Shown piece after piece: positions 9,565 through 20,000 of a DNA stretch of 64,000 bases. The DNA is from Agarivorans litoreus. Lineage in GTDB: Bacteria; Pseudomonadota; Gammaproteobacteria; Enterobacterales; Celerinatantimonadaceae. The notes under the pieces were generated by a model. That model was not told the DNA's origin. It saw only the letters and a program-made list of their open reading frames with translations, and ran no database searches. Made by a program: the position numbers and the translations under genes. How positions within the stretch are numbered: the stretch's first letter is position 1; each line of letters opens with the position of its first letter. The stretch covers positions 62,001-126,000 of the forward strand of contig NZ_BLPI01000001.1 in assembly GCF_019649015.1 (NCBI RefSeq), written 5' to 3'.

Positions 9565-11400
9565 ATGACTGATTTTCGCTTTCATCCTCAAAGTCAGGTT
9601 ATACAGCAGCAAGATAGCTATTTAATAACGCTTTATACTTCTATTAATCACCCTTATCAAAAGGTGTTTGTTCGGGTTGAACCTGATCACGAAGAGTGGC
9701 TAATAGAAATGACCGAACCACACATTGAGGCTAATTGGCTTAAATGGCAAATTAGCATACCTGTTAGCCCGCACTCGCCTCTAACGCTTTATTGTTTTAA
9801 GTTTTTAACCGGCAATGACCAGTGTTATCTACATGCAGCCGGCGAATCTAAACGGCTCCCTCAAAAACACTTTCACTTTAGAATAAACAGCCAAGCAAAG
9901 CCGCCAGAGTGGGTGAGGAGACAGGTTTTCTATCAGATTTTCCCTGAACGTTTTGCAAATGGAGACCCTAGTTTAACCCCCAGTAAAAGTAACTACAGTT
10001 ACCAAGAAGATGGCCGCGAAATTGTACAAAAACAATGGGGCGAGCCAGTCGCTAAATCCCATTCCGGCACTGGCGCTACAGAGTTTTATGGCGGCGATTT
10101 AATTGGTATTGAACAAAAGCTCGATTACCTGCAACAGCTAGGAATTACAGCACTTTATCTTAACCCCATTTTTTGTTCTCCAAGCAACCACAAATACGAC
10201 TGCACCAACTACTTTAAAGTTGAGCCACACTTCGGAGGAGACGAGGCTTTAATTAGCCTATCAGCAAATATGAAAAGCCGGGGTATGAAGCTAATGCTAG
10301 ACGCGGTAGTTAATCACACCTCTAATCAACACCACTGGATGGATTACTACCAGCAGCATCAAGGCGGCGCATATCACCACCAAGATTCGTTGTTTAAAGA
10401 TTGGTACCACTTTGATGACAGCGGTAATTATTGGTCATGGAAAGGGGTTGAAACCTTACCTAAGCTAAACTTCGCTAATTTTGAGGTGCAGCAAGCTATC
10501 TATGAAGGTGAGCAATCGGTACTAAAGCATTGGTTAAAACCGCCCTTTTCTATCGACGCTTGGCGCTTCGATGTTATTCACATGCTTGGTGAACATAATA
10601 GCGCACAAAACAATGCCCATTATGTAGCTAAATTTAGAGAGTCTATCAAGCAAACAAACAGCGAAGCCTACATGATAGGTGAGCACTTTGCAGAAGCGAC
10701 TCAATGGCTGCAAGGTGACCAAGAGGACGCAGCCATGAACTACTACGGTTTTAACCAACCCTTAGTAGCATTTTTAGCCGGTGTTGATGTTCCACGCTAC
10801 GTACCTCTTAGACTTAACGCTGCTGATTTAGCGACTTGGCTAGCCGAAGCACGCGGCTCTATCCCCTTTGCCAATCAATTAGCTCAATACAACTTATTAG
10901 ATAGCCATGACACGCCGCGTTTTTCTCATTTAGTGAACGAAAACGAAGAACTTGCCAAAGTTGCGGCTACCATGCTGCTTACATATATCGGTGTGCCGTC
11001 TATTTACTACGGTGATGAAGTAGGCTTAACTGGCGCTAATGATCCAGACTGTCGCCGTTGCTTCCCATGGGATGAGAAGCAATGGAAACAAGCTTTGCTA
11101 AAGCATTACCAGCAACTGATTTCGCTGCGCAAACAGCGTAGTGAGTTACAGCAAGGTGACCTTATAAGCTTGCTTGAGGATGACGACGTATGGGTGTTTA
11201 TGCGTTGGCTGCCAGAGCAACACAGTATTGTGGTAATTAACCGAGGGGAGTCTCAAGAGCTTTACTTAAACCTAGCCCACCTACAAGACAAGGTTCCTTA
11301 CAAAGTATTAGATAGCGACCAAGAGTTGATTGCCGATACAGATGGAAAATTGGCACTATCACTAGCTGCCCAATCTTCCGTGGTATTAATTAGCCAATAG
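9565..11400 (+). CDS. malZ: Maltodextrin glucosidase MalZ (GH13)
   Basis: A 611-residue cytosolic GH13 enzyme that matches E. coli MalZ (about 604 residues) along its length. MalZ releases glucose from the reducing end of maltodextrins. An N-terminal beta domain (1-115) precedes the catalytic barrel, which opens with VFYQIFPERFANGDPS. The catalytic triad is complete: nucleophile Asp336 in DAWRFDVIHM, acid/base Glu373 in MIGEHF, and Asp449 in LLDSHDT. YGGDLIGIEQKLDYL and YYGDEVGLTGANDP are further MalZ-like signatures. It is alone in its transcription unit and convergent with rmuC 2 bases away. It acts in the same pathway as the malQ and glgX genes later in the window. Confidence 0.93.
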   Translation: MTDFRFHPQSQVIQQQDSYLITLYTSINHPYQKVFVRVEPDHEEWLIEMTEPHIEANWLKWQISIPVSPHSPLTLYCFKFLTGNDQCYLHAAGESKRLPQKHFHFRINSQAKPPEWVRRQVFYQIFPERFANGDPSLTPSKSNYSYQEDGREIVQKQWGEPVAKSHSGTGATEFYGGDLIGIEQKLDYLQQLGITALYLNPIFCSPSNHKYDCTNYFKVEPHFGGDEALISLSANMKSRGMKLMLDAVVNHTSNQHHWMDYYQQHQGGAYHHQDSLFKDWYHFDDSGNYWSWKGVETLPKLNFANFEVQQAIYEGEQSVLKHWLKPPFSIDAWRFDVIHMLGEHNSAQNNAHYVAKFRESIKQTNSEAYMIGEHFAEATQWLQGDQEDAAMNYYGFNQPLVAFLAGVDVPRYVPLRLNAADLATWLAEARGSIPFANQLAQYNLLDSHDTPRFSHLVNENEELAKVAATMLLTYIGVPSIYYGDEVGLTGANDPDCRRCFPWDEKQWKQALLKHYQQLISLRKQRSELQQGDLISLLEDDDVWVFMRWLPEQHSIVVINRGESQELYLNLAHLQDKVPYKVLDSDQELIADTDGKLALSLAAQSSVVLISQ

Positions 11401-11402
11401 GC

Positions 11403-12812
11403 TTATTCCTCATACTGGCTATCTGTCAGTAATTTCGCATCTAAAGACTTGCTGGCGTTTATCTGCAAGTCTTTTAGCTGCTGGGCTTGCCTAACTAAGT
11501 TTCCCTTACCAGTGCTGAGTTTATTCATGGCGTTTTGATAGCTATCATTAGAGCGTTGCAGTTGTTGACCATGACTTTTTAAATCTTCCGTGAACGCAAC
11601 AAACTTATCGAATAATTTCCCTGCCCGTTGGGCGATCACTTGGGCATTTTGTTGTTGGTGCTCAGTTTTCCATAAGTTCTGAATTGTTCTAAGCGCCACC
11701 ATCAAACTACTTGGACTCACCAGTAATATATTGGACTCTAGTGCAAAGTTAATTAACGAAGGGTCTTGCTCTAAGGCGCTAAGGTAAGCGCCTTCAATTG
11801 GAATGAATAACAACACATAATCTAAGGATGGGAGTTGATACAAAGTATGGTAATCCTTTTTGGATAAACCGATAATTTGTTGGCGTAAGCTTTTAGCATG
11901 CTCTTTTAAAGCAGCTTGCTGAGCTTCACTATCTTCGCTGTTGTAATAACGCTCATAGGCAACTAGGTTTACTTTTGAGTCAACAATCACTGACTTATTG
12001 TCCGGGAGTTTCACTACAACATCGGGTTTAATGGTTTGACCATGTTGGTTAACCCCTACTACCTGAGTTTGATACTCATGCCCTGCTCTAAGACCTGAAG
12101 ATTGCAAAATTTGCTCTAATATCAGCTCTCCCCAGTCACCTTGTTGTTTATTATCCCCTTTCAACGCTTTGGTCAAGCGCACCGCATCTTCACTGATCTG
12201 CTGATTAAGCGATTGCAAAGTAACAATTTGGTCTTTTAAAGAATGGCGCTGCTTAGCTTCGTTTTCGTAGCTTTGCTGAACCTGCTGCTTAAAACCATCA
12301 AGTTGCTGTTTTAATGGCTGTAATACCGACTCAATACTCTGCTTACTTTGTTGTTGTAGCTCTAGGCCTTTCTCTGAAAATATTCGATTAGCTAACAACT
12401 CAAACTGCTTGTTAACTCGCTCTTCACTCTTCTCTAAATAGCTGATTCGTTCTTGTAGCGTAATGTCCTTTTGCTGGAGTAAAGCACAGCGTTGCTGTTC
12501 ACGTTGCAACAATTGCTGGCAGGTATCTAAGTCTTGTTTAAGCTCTTGCAGGTGCTGCAGCTCGGTATGTAACTCGGCGAGTGAAATATCCTTGTCGTGG
12601 AGTTGTTGCTGTAATTGTTGATTAGCTAGATTTTGCTCTTGTAATTCAGTTTCGAGCTGTTGTTTTAACAATGAAAACTCATCGTTTTTTTTGGAAAAAG
12701 CTCTACCTTTTATGCTATTTACCAACAGGCTTATAAGTAGCAAAAAAAATAAGAAAAAAGTAATGGCAGCACTCGTTTGGTTAAATTGAGAAAAAATAGT
12801 CTCTAAGTTCAC
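11403..12812 (-). CDS. rmuC: DNA recombination protein RmuC
   Basis: A 469-residue protein with one N-terminal membrane anchor (about 18-34), a long Gln/Leu-rich coiled coil (about 40-215) and the RmuC domain (about 220-430). The domain signature is GDWGELILEQILQSSGLRAGHEYQTQ in part, followed by KPDVVVKLPDNKSVIVDSKVN, a PD-(D/E)XK-like nuclease core. RmuC is linked genetically to the limitation of DNA inversions in E. coli; its biochemical role is not well defined. The start is GTG at 12812, with GGA six bases ahead. Confidence 0.92.
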   Translation of the reverse strand: MNLETIFSQFNQTSAAITFFLFFLLLISLLVNSIKGRAFSKKNDEFSLLKQQLETELQEQNLANQQLQQQLHDKDISLAELHTELQHLQELKQDLDTCQQLLQREQQRCALLQQKDITLQERISYLEKSEERVNKQFELLANRIFSEKGLELQQQSKQSIESVLQPLKQQLDGFKQQVQQSYENEAKQRHSLKDQIVTLQSLNQQISEDAVRLTKALKGDNKQQGDWGELILEQILQSSGLRAGHEYQTQVVGVNQHGQTIKPDVVVKLPDNKSVIVDSKVNLVAYERYYNSEDSEAQQAALKEHAKSLRQQIIGLSKKDYHTLYQLPSLDYVLLFIPIEGAYLSALEQDPSLINFALESNILLVSPSSLMVALRTIQNLWKTEHQQQNAQVIAQRAGKLFDKFVAFTEDLKSHGQQLQRSNDSYQNAMNKLSTGKGNLVRQAQQLKDLQINASKSLDAKLLTDSQYEE

Positions 12813-12928
12813 AGTAATTCCATTGTGATTATGTTGAATTGCTCGTTATCATGCATCATACAGTATGCAGCTCGCCAATCTTAAAGCTGTAGTACATGTT
12901 TTAGCTTAAATTTAGGAAAATCATTAAG

Positions 12929-13213
12929 ATGAGTATCTTTTCAGCTTTTAAAAAAATGTTCCAAGCTGCGCCAGTTACCCCCAAAAGCTATCCAGCGGAA
13001 GTTTACAATGAGTTCACCATTATGCCTCAGCCACAATCTTCAAATGGCCAATACCGAGTGGCGGCTAAAATCAGTAAAACTGTAAATGGTGAATTGAAAG
13101 AGCACATATTTATTCGCTCTGACACATGCGCTAGCTCAGATGACGCTGCCGAACTAGCCATGCACAAATGCAAAACATTTATTGATCAAATGGGTGAGCA
13201 AATATTCGATTAA
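12929..13213 (+). CDS. HlyU-family small protein
   Basis: A 94-residue protein matching the short HlyU Pfam family: FKKMF at the start, EVYNEFTIMPQP, GQYRVAAKI, EHIFIRSDTCASSDDAAELA and KTFIDQMGEQIFD. The family is named as a transcriptional activator, but the members are small and DNA binding is poorly supported in general. No helix-turn-helix is obvious here. It is not the ArsR-type HlyU of Vibrio. A likely terminator hairpin follows at 13222-13250. Confidence 0.75.
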   Translation: MSIFSAFKKMFQAAPVTPKSYPAEVYNEFTIMPQPQSSNGQYRVAAKISKTVNGELKEHIFIRSDTCASSDDAAELAMHKCKTFIDQMGEQIFD

Positions 13214-13221
13214 GCAAAAAC

Positions 13222-13250
13222 GGTGCTAATCGAATAATCGGGTTAGCACC
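13222..13250 (+). terminator. Stem-loop overlapping the end of the convergent gene
   Basis: GGTGCTAA (13222-13229) pairs with TTAGCACC (13243-13250), and an inner CGA/TCG pair extends the stem. TGTTTT follows, consistent with termination of the HlyU-like gene. The hairpin lies over the last codons of the receiver gene on the other strand. Confidence 0.45.
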
Positions 13251-14020
13251 TGTTTTACCGCGTCAATATCAAACGGCTTGTCGACTAAAGCTGATACCCC
13301 ACTTTGTCTTACACCATCAAGCTTGGCGCAGTTATTTTCAGACGTTACCATTAGAGCTGGGATCTCACAGAATGTTGGATGTTGACGCAGTGCTTCGATT
13401 AATGCTGCCCCATCCATTATCGGCATGTTGTAATCGGTAATCACCAAATCTACTTGGTTGTTAACCATTAACGATAAAGCCTCTTGACCATGCTCTGCCA
13501 ACAAGAGTTTAGTTAAACCAATGTTTTCTAAAACTTTAGAAATATGACGGCGAGCCGTTTGGCTGTCATCAACAACCAGTACCGTTTTATCAGAGAAATC
13601 TAAGTTATCGATAACGTCACTATCTGGCTCTATATAACTTATGGTAGCTTGCAGTGCAGACAATAAATGCGTGAACTCGAAAGGCTTAGGCAAAATGGCT
13701 ATAACCCCAGCTTGTTTGATTGCATCTAGGGTATGGTGACAAGCTTCACTAGATATCAGCATAAAGGCCACATCTCGGCTTAAATCATTGGCTCGCAACT
13801 GCTGTACTAAATCGGTAGCAGTACCGTCGCTAAAATACATTGAGCTAACCACCAAATCTGGAGCAGTTTTAATTGCTAGCTCCAGAGCCTGTTGACAGTT
13901 TTCTGCCATTAAAAAATTATCAATACCGGCTTCATGTAAACGGGTACGAATAATGTTGCGTTGCATGTTTGAAGGCTCAACTAATAAGATCGTAAGATCA
14001 GCTAACGACAATGTATCCAT
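13226..14020 (-). CDS. Double-receiver response regulator without output domain
   Basis: A 264-residue cytosolic protein made of two CheY-like receivers. The start was placed at the ATG at 14020, where AGGAAG sits 2-8 bases ahead; a TTG at 14041 would add seven residues. The C-terminal receiver is canonical, with VVDDS, phospho-acceptor Asp in ITDYNMP, Ser in VTSE and Lys in DKPF. The N-terminal receiver looks degenerate: the acidic pair reads LLVEPS, and the phospho-acceptor position reads VVSSMYF, with Ser in place of Asp. It therefore looks like a pseudo-receiver plus a working receiver, with signalling by protein contacts. No histidine kinase gene is adjacent. Confidence 0.85.
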   Translation of the reverse strand: MDTLSLADLTILLVEPSNMQRNIIRTRLHEAGIDNFLMAENCQQALELAIKTAPDLVVSSMYFSDGTATDLVQQLRANDLSRDVAFMLISSEACHHTLDAIKQAGVIAILPKPFEFTHLLSALQATISYIEPDSDVIDNLDFSDKTVLVVDDSQTARRHISKVLENIGLTKLLLAEHGQEALSLMVNNQVDLVITDYNMPIMDGAALIEALRQHPTFCEIPALMVTSENNCAKLDGVRQSGVSALVDKPFDIDAVKQVLTRLFD

Positions 14021-14166
14021 AACTTCCTGTTTCACTAACAATAGGAATACTCATAGTAACGCGTTAATCTATCCATTTTTATCGCTAATTTGCTAATCTA
14101 GCATTCTTACTTGAAAAACATGCTTTTAGTCACCAAATTAAGGCTAAACAACCAACGGAAAACGCT

Positions 14167-15024
14167 ATGCAGCCCACAACGTCTGTTATCGATATTAGTT
14201 TTGAGAACGCCCAACAAGTGTTAATTGAAGGTTCAATGAACCTGCCTGTAGTGGTGCATTTTTGGTCGCCTTCTAGCCCTCAGTGTGAGCCACTGTTTTC
14301 ACTGCTACAACAAATCCATCAACAAACAGGCGCTAGCTTTACTTTAGCTCGCGTGAATATGGATGAGTTAGCACCGCTTGCTCAGCAACTTGGTGTTGCA
14401 CAAGCTCCAGCAGTAGTCATCCTAAAAGAAGGTCGTCCAGTTGATGGCTTTGCCGACATCCCTTCACCAGAGCAAGTCACCGAAACCATTGTTCGTCATT
14501 TACCTGCCCCCGAAGATCAACTATTAGCTAAAGCTAAAGAGCTACTAGCAGAAGACCAATCGGTAGAAGCACTAAACGTGATACGTGAAGCCCATAATCT
14601 AGCCCCTCAACGTAACGACATTATCTTAGTATTGATTAGAGCCTTGCTTAATAACCAAATCGCTGACGAGGCCGAAACACTGTTAAACGGCTTGCCACTA
14701 GAAGACCAACAAGCCGATTTTCATGAGTTAAAAAGCCAGCTTGAGCTGTTAAAAGCAGCAGCCGAAAGCCCTGAGATTAAAGCCCTTGAAAGCAAACTTA
14801 ACACAGCTGACGATAGCGCTGAGCTGCGCTTAAGCTTAGCCATTCAGTATTCTCAAGCAGGCCGCAATCAGGAAGCTCTTGAGCTGCTACTAGCGATACT
14901 TCAAAAAGACTTAGAGTGCCTAGACGGCCAGATTAAAAAGAATTTCTTGGACATGTTAGCCACACTAAATGGCGACCCTTTATCTTCTCAGTACCGCAGA
15001 AAGTACTTCAGCCTTTTGTACTAG
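14167..15024 (+). CDS. cnoX: Co-chaperone/thioredoxin-like protein CnoX (YbbN)
   Basis: A 285-residue protein with an N-terminal thioredoxin fold (about 8-110) and C-terminal TPR-like helices (about 115-285), the arrangement and length of E. coli CnoX/YbbN. CnoX holds unfolded proteins after oxidative (chlorine) stress and passes them to GroEL or DnaK. The redox motif is replaced by SPQC (residues SPSSPQCEP), with only the second Cys, as in E. coli SQHC, so ordinary dithiol reductase activity is unlikely. LGVAQAPAVVILKEG carries the usual cis-Pro. It is a single gene, with a terminator just downstream. Confidence 0.9.
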   Translation: MQPTTSVIDISFENAQQVLIEGSMNLPVVVHFWSPSSPQCEPLFSLLQQIHQQTGASFTLARVNMDELAPLAQQLGVAQAPAVVILKEGRPVDGFADIPSPEQVTETIVRHLPAPEDQLLAKAKELLAEDQSVEALNVIREAHNLAPQRNDIILVLIRALLNNQIADEAETLLNGLPLEDQQADFHELKSQLELLKAAAESPEIKALESKLNTADDSAELRLSLAIQYSQAGRNQEALELLLAILQKDLECLDGQIKKNFLDMLATLNGDPLSSQYRRKYFSLLY

Positions 15025-15046
15025 CAGTAAAGCTAAATCCTAATGC

Positions 15047-15079
15047 AAAAAAGCCAACATCGATGATGTTGGCTTTTTT
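15047..15079. terminator. Bidirectional rho-independent terminator
   Basis: AAAAAAGCCAACATC (15047-15061) pairs perfectly with GATGTTGGCTTTTTT (15065-15079) around a 3-base loop. It lies between the convergent cnoX and symporter genes. Confidence 0.9.
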
Positions 15080-15096
15080 ATTAAATGCTATGTGGC

Positions 15097-16467
15097 TTAC
15101 ACTGCATCGGCAGCAAACTTGTTAGCTTGCTCTGGGCTTTGTTGTTTCGCCAGTTCTAAGGTATTCGCATCTAAGCGATAGAAATGCATTACAAATACCA
15201 AGGAGAAGAAAAACACACCGGGGATAAAGGTGTACAGTAAGTTAATCCAAGTAGCTGCCTGAGTTGATTGGAGCTCAGCACCACCTACATAACCTGCACC
15301 GGCTAAAATCCACCCCACCATAGCGCCACCAATAGCGATGCCAGCTTTAATGGCAAACAGATTGGTAGAAAACACCATGCCACTTAACGAACGACCGCTG
15401 CGTGATTTTTCATAATCAACCACATCGCTCATCATGCTCCACAACAACGGTGTAGTGCTCATTTGCACAACGCTTAGCACTATCATTACAACAAACACTA
15501 AAATCACATTGCTAGGATCAATAAAGAACATTGCAGCTGATAATGCCCCAGAAATGCCAATCAGCACTTTATAGGTTTTAATCTTGTCAAAACGGCCAAG
15601 CACTGGCGAAGACGCCATAGCACCAACAATATTAGCCAGCATTCCTGCCACCATCATCATAGTGGCTAGATCGGCGCGTCCCATCACTGTGTTTACGTAG
15701 TACATGGTCGAAGCTGCTTTTAGAACAACGCCAGTGAGCAAAACAATATTTAGGATAAACAATACTCGCCACTGGGTATTTTTCCAAAGTAACTTCACAT
15801 CACTAAAGGTAGAACCTTTTTTGCTTGGATTCAGCTCGGCAGTATGATGCTCTTTGGTATTTGCGAAACAATAAAAGAACAGCAACATTGCGCCAATACC
15901 CATCACAACCATTGCACCAAGATAGCCTTTTTGCTCATCACCTTGTCCGATGTATTGAACCAAGGGAAGTGCTACCAGAGCTACCACTAAACCGCCTGCG
16001 GTACTTAAAGCAAAACGATAAGATTGCAATGACACACGTTGTTTAGGATCATTGGTCATGGCATTTGCCATCGCACAATAAGGCACGTTAATGGCGGTAT
16101 ACATTAGAGTTAGCAGAATGTATGAAGCATAGGCATAAATAACCTTGCCAGTAGAACCTAAATCGGGAGTATAGAATGTCACCATACAGGCTATGCCAAA
16201 CGGAATGGCCATCCACAAAATATACGGCCTAAATTGACCATACTTAGTACGCGTTCTATCTACTAACGAACCCATTATTGGGTCGGTTATCGCGTCGATA
16301 AAGCGAACTAACAAAAACATAGTACCCATGTGTACTGGGGATAGGCCATATACGTCGGTGTAATAGTAAGCTAAAAACAGCATCACCGTTTGCCAAACAA
16401 AGTTACATCCCATGTCGCCCAGGCCGTAGGCTACTTTTTCCTTAACCGTGAGGTTAATTGTGCTCAT
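15097..16467 (-). CDS. GPH-family sugar:cation symporter (MelB-like)
   Basis: A 456-residue protein with about 12 transmembrane segments, of the glycoside-pentoside-hexuronide:cation symporter group within the MFS. Signatures include the N-terminal KEKVAYGLGDMGCNFVW and DAITDPIMGSLVDRTRTKYGQFRPYILW, where the MelB-type Asp residues that couple Na+ or H+ sit. The ribosome site is CGGAGA. The substrate cannot be deduced: no glycosidase or LacI/AraC regulator is adjacent. The 218 bases upstream (16468-16685) carry a loose inverted repeat AAATCAT/ATGATTT at 16478-16507 and no other clear signal. Confidence 0.88.
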   Translation of the reverse strand: MSTINLTVKEKVAYGLGDMGCNFVWQTVMLFLAYYYTDVYGLSPVHMGTMFLLVRFIDAITDPIMGSLVDRTRTKYGQFRPYILWMAIPFGIACMVTFYTPDLGSTGKVIYAYASYILLTLMYTAINVPYCAMANAMTNDPKQRVSLQSYRFALSTAGGLVVALVALPLVQYIGQGDEQKGYLGAMVVMGIGAMLLFFYCFANTKEHHTAELNPSKKGSTFSDVKLLWKNTQWRVLFILNIVLLTGVVLKAASTMYYVNTVMGRADLATMMMVAGMLANIVGAMASSPVLGRFDKIKTYKVLIGISGALSAAMFFIDPSNVILVFVVMIVLSVVQMSTTPLLWSMMSDVVDYEKSRSGRSLSGMVFSTNLFAIKAGIAIGGAMVGWILAGAGYVGGAELQSTQAATWINLLYTFIPGVFFFSLVFVMHFYRLDANTLELAKQQSPEQANKFAADAV

Positions 16468-16685
16468 CTGATCTCCGAAATCATCTTATGGTTTTCGGAA
16501 ATGATTTTGTTTTAATCAGTATTGACAGGCTATTATTTTATAATTAACCTCAGTTACGATATTAATTTTATGCGACACAACTCAAAATCAACAGATTAAA
16601 CCACGCGCTAAATCTTAATTTTGTAACCAGTAGAAATTATTAAATGTTAAACAATGATGAATTTTAGCTAACCGCTTGTTGGCTG

Positions 16686-17012
16686 TTAAGAGTAAATTTT
16701 TAACAGAGATTTAATGCTTAGCAGGTTTTCTCTAGTGTTAGCAGGTAACGGAGCAAGTGGTTCTAATGTTGATTCTAGGTTCAGTACCTCTTGGTTTAGC
16801 TGTGCGATTAAATCATCATTGCTAGCTGACTTATTGTTGTTAGCCATCGCCCCACTAAAATAAGATACTAAAAACGGAACGCAATAGGTGAATAACAGCG
16901 CGCCCCACTTTGGGCTCGCGCCATTAACAATATCCCATTGGTTTATTATGTTTAAGATCGATCCAACTATAACTGCAACTACAAGCGCTCTTGCAAAGAT
17001 TTTTTTATTCAT
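16686..17012 (-). CDS. NrtS-like small membrane protein (putative nitrate/nitrite transporter)
   Basis: A 108-residue protein with two transmembrane segments (about 7-24 and 36-55). The pattern RALVVAVIVGSILNIINQ, then W-ALLFTYCVPFLVSYFSG, resembles the small two-helix NrtS proteins reported as nitrate/nitrite transporters in cyanobacteria and marine bacteria. The last 50 residues are hydrophilic and look helical (NDDLIAQLNQEVLNLESTLE), which a minimal NrtS does not need. No nitrate genes are nearby. It lies downstream of tamB on the same strand, 42 bases away, and may be read through from it. The family call is from memory of the motif and should be treated as moderate. Confidence 0.6.
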   Translation of the reverse strand: MNKKIFARALVVAVIVGSILNIINQWDIVNGASPKWGALLFTYCVPFLVSYFSGAMANNNKSASNDDLIAQLNQEVLNLESTLEPLAPLPANTRENLLSIKSLLKIYS

Positions 17013-17054
17013 CCAGGACCTTATAAACGTAGTGTAAACACATCCATTAGAGTT

Positions 17055-20000
17055 TTACTCTAGATAAAACTCGTAATAAACATCAATTGCATTATTTAAC
17101 CCCGAAAAGGCTTCAATAAAAAGTTTAGGTAAAATTTCATACCTGATGGTTAATTCGTTGACTGGATCAAATACGCCCATTCCATACCTTACTTGAACGC
17201 CAGGTAATACGTAGGCACTAACTTCTACTTGCGTGGAACTTCCCGAACCTGCGGTGCTTAAAGACAAATCATCTAAGCCAAGAGTACTACCAACATTTCC
17301 CACTAGCCCTTCGGTTTTACCAATACCGGCGCTAAGCAACATTGAAGACAAGGCATTATTGTCTTGTTCATTATCACTTAATGGTCGCCCCCTAAGTAAG
17401 TAAGATAGCATTTCATTTTGAGACATAGACGGCTCAGAAAATAAACTCACTTGTGGCGCATCCGCCAAGCCAACTACCTGTACGCCTACTGTTACGTTGT
17501 CAGAAATAGTATCTGGGTTACGTATCGCTTGAAAATCAAGATAAGGTTGTTCTAGCGGACCAGTAAACATTAGCCAACCTTTCTCGATAACTAAATTTTG
17601 TCCATAAGCTTTAAATCGCCCATCAACTAGCTCAATTCGGCCATCAGCCAACAAAGCCTCATTGGGTTGTTGTTTTAAATTTAAGTGGCCTTTGAGATTA
17701 GTGTTTAAACCTAAAGCGTCTAAAGTAATAACATCAGCTAAAGTCACCGTTAGATCTATCTTGGTTCGTTGAGATGCAACGGCTTCATTTTGTTCTTCGA
17801 TAACAATCGCATCAGCCGATTCTGATACTGCGGATTCTGGTAAGGATTTTACTTTTATTGCCCCCTCTTCAACGGCAATGGTTCCCCTAACATCGATAAG
17901 GTCATCTACCAGCTTAATTTCTATATCTGGCGAAACAGCCAACGTAGCATAGGGATCGACAATAATTGGTAACAACTTAGCATTTATATTTAGCTCGCCC
18001 TCTATGATGTTATTGGGCCAAGTGAACACTCCCTGCCATTGAGCCGTTTTATCTTCACTATTAAATTTACCGCTGATATTAGCTTGCTGATTGTTAAGTG
18101 CGACTTGTGTTTCTAGTTGCTCAATACTCAAGGGGACGTTAGGCCCAGAGACATAACCTTCTGTTAGATTTATTTCTCCCTGTAAATGAGGTGAGGTTAC
18201 CTTGCCTTTAACTAAAACCTCACCGTCGATTCGGCCTTCTAAATTGTCGAGCACATCAACAAAAGGTAGTAAAGGAGATAGGCGTATATTATCTATATGC
18301 AACTTACCGTTTATTTGTCCTTTTTTGTCAACCGATGTAACACCAGATGACCGCAATGCTCCCAACTCTTCAGACTCAAATAATGCTTGCCAAGTTAAGC
18401 TATCACCTGATAAGTCGGCGTCTAAGGTTAATACCTCATAACTCAACTTAACCTTGTTAAGGTCTGTTTTTTGAGAAACTACTCCTGGACTCAGGCGCAA
18501 ATTAAGCAATGCGGTATCAGGAACCCATTGATTAAACTTTGCCTTTATATCTGCAGATGCTTGCCCCTTTATTTCTGTACCTTCTGGCATTAAATGATTA
18601 AGTAACAAGAAGTCAAAGTTCTTCACCCGTAAATCCAAATTACCATTACCATCTGTTGAAAATGGCGAAAGTAAACACAACTCACTATTGTCGCGAGACC
18701 AGCAATGGCTGCCAATGCTTGCAACCGATTCTTGATAAGCAAGATCTATTGAATTTTGTAAGTGCCAAGTACCTAATTCTGCAGTTAATTCAGCTTCCTC
18801 TAATTGTCCTTGCCACGAAGCTAAGGTGCCGCCCCCTGTCAAATCGAAATATAAGTTGCGGCTAGATTGGTCTAGAGCGAGATTGAGTTGTTGTTTTTTA
18901 TTCTTACTAAGGTACTTAACCGTTGCCTCATCAATGGTTTCGCCAGCTACCATTAAGTTGGCTAGCGCAAGTTCAAGATTACCAGTGAAGCTTTCATCTA
19001 AACTCACGCTGCCTTTACTGGTTATGGTGTTTAACGTGAATTGCTTACTTGCTAGTTTTTCTGCCTGAATATCCCAATTAACCTTAGGTTCAGAGAGCCC
19101 ACCGCTTATCGTAACGATTGCATTTGCAGACCCTTCATCCAACCAAGGCAACTCAGCTAACTTTTCTGCACTTACATTTGCATTAAGCGCTAGAACTTGG
19201 TTGTTTAACTCCAGACGACTTTCAATTTTAGTATTTGCCAAGGTAAGTTGCGCACTAAGTTGATTAGTCTTTTTAGCTAAATCTCCCCTTGCCGAAGCGC
19301 GTACGCTTAAAGGGAGATGTAGCCACTCACCTTTAATATTGGCTTTATCGAGAGACCAGGCCTGGTCCTTAATTGAAGCAACGAGATCTCCATCTAAATT
19401 AGGTAGCGCCATATCTTTACCCAGATCTAACCAATGACTAAGCTGCAAGTTATCTATATCAGCAACAAAATGCGCGCTCAACTCGGGCTGCCAAGCCAAT
19501 GTCCCATTAAATCTAAAAGCGCCAACCACATTTCTAGCCACCTCGCTAAATTCGCTCGTTCTTAGTTCTTCTGCATCTCGCTTGACTGATATGTTCGCTT
19601 CATCAGTAACAAGTTTTTCAACTAGCTCTAGGTTAATATCAACGTCTTCTAGCTTATCTAAATCACCGTGTAACTGAGCGTTTAGCCAAAGATCTTGAAC
19701 GCCAGATAATTCACTCTGTAGTTGTAATTTATAGCCGGATAAGTCGCCGCTGGTGTTAAGGCTAAGACTTGTAAGGGTTAATTGCTCGTCAATTAGGGTA
19801 AAAGCCTGCGCAAAGTCACCCCTTAGCTCAAACGGTAAATTTGTGTGCAACCAAGCTATTTGGCTATCAAACTGGCTCTCAATCAGCCCTGATGTGGTAA
19901 TTTCAGCATTTAGCTCATCACCATCACCATTTAAGCTGAATACGGTGCGTAATTGCTGATCACCTACCGGCATATCCCATACACCTTTCAATAAAGACGC

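Noticed and set aside
16478..16507. AAATCAT/ATGATTT inverted repeat upstream of the sugar symporter
   Set aside because: The arms are only 7 bases, AT-rich and 16 bases apart, which is common by chance; no local regulator supports an operator.
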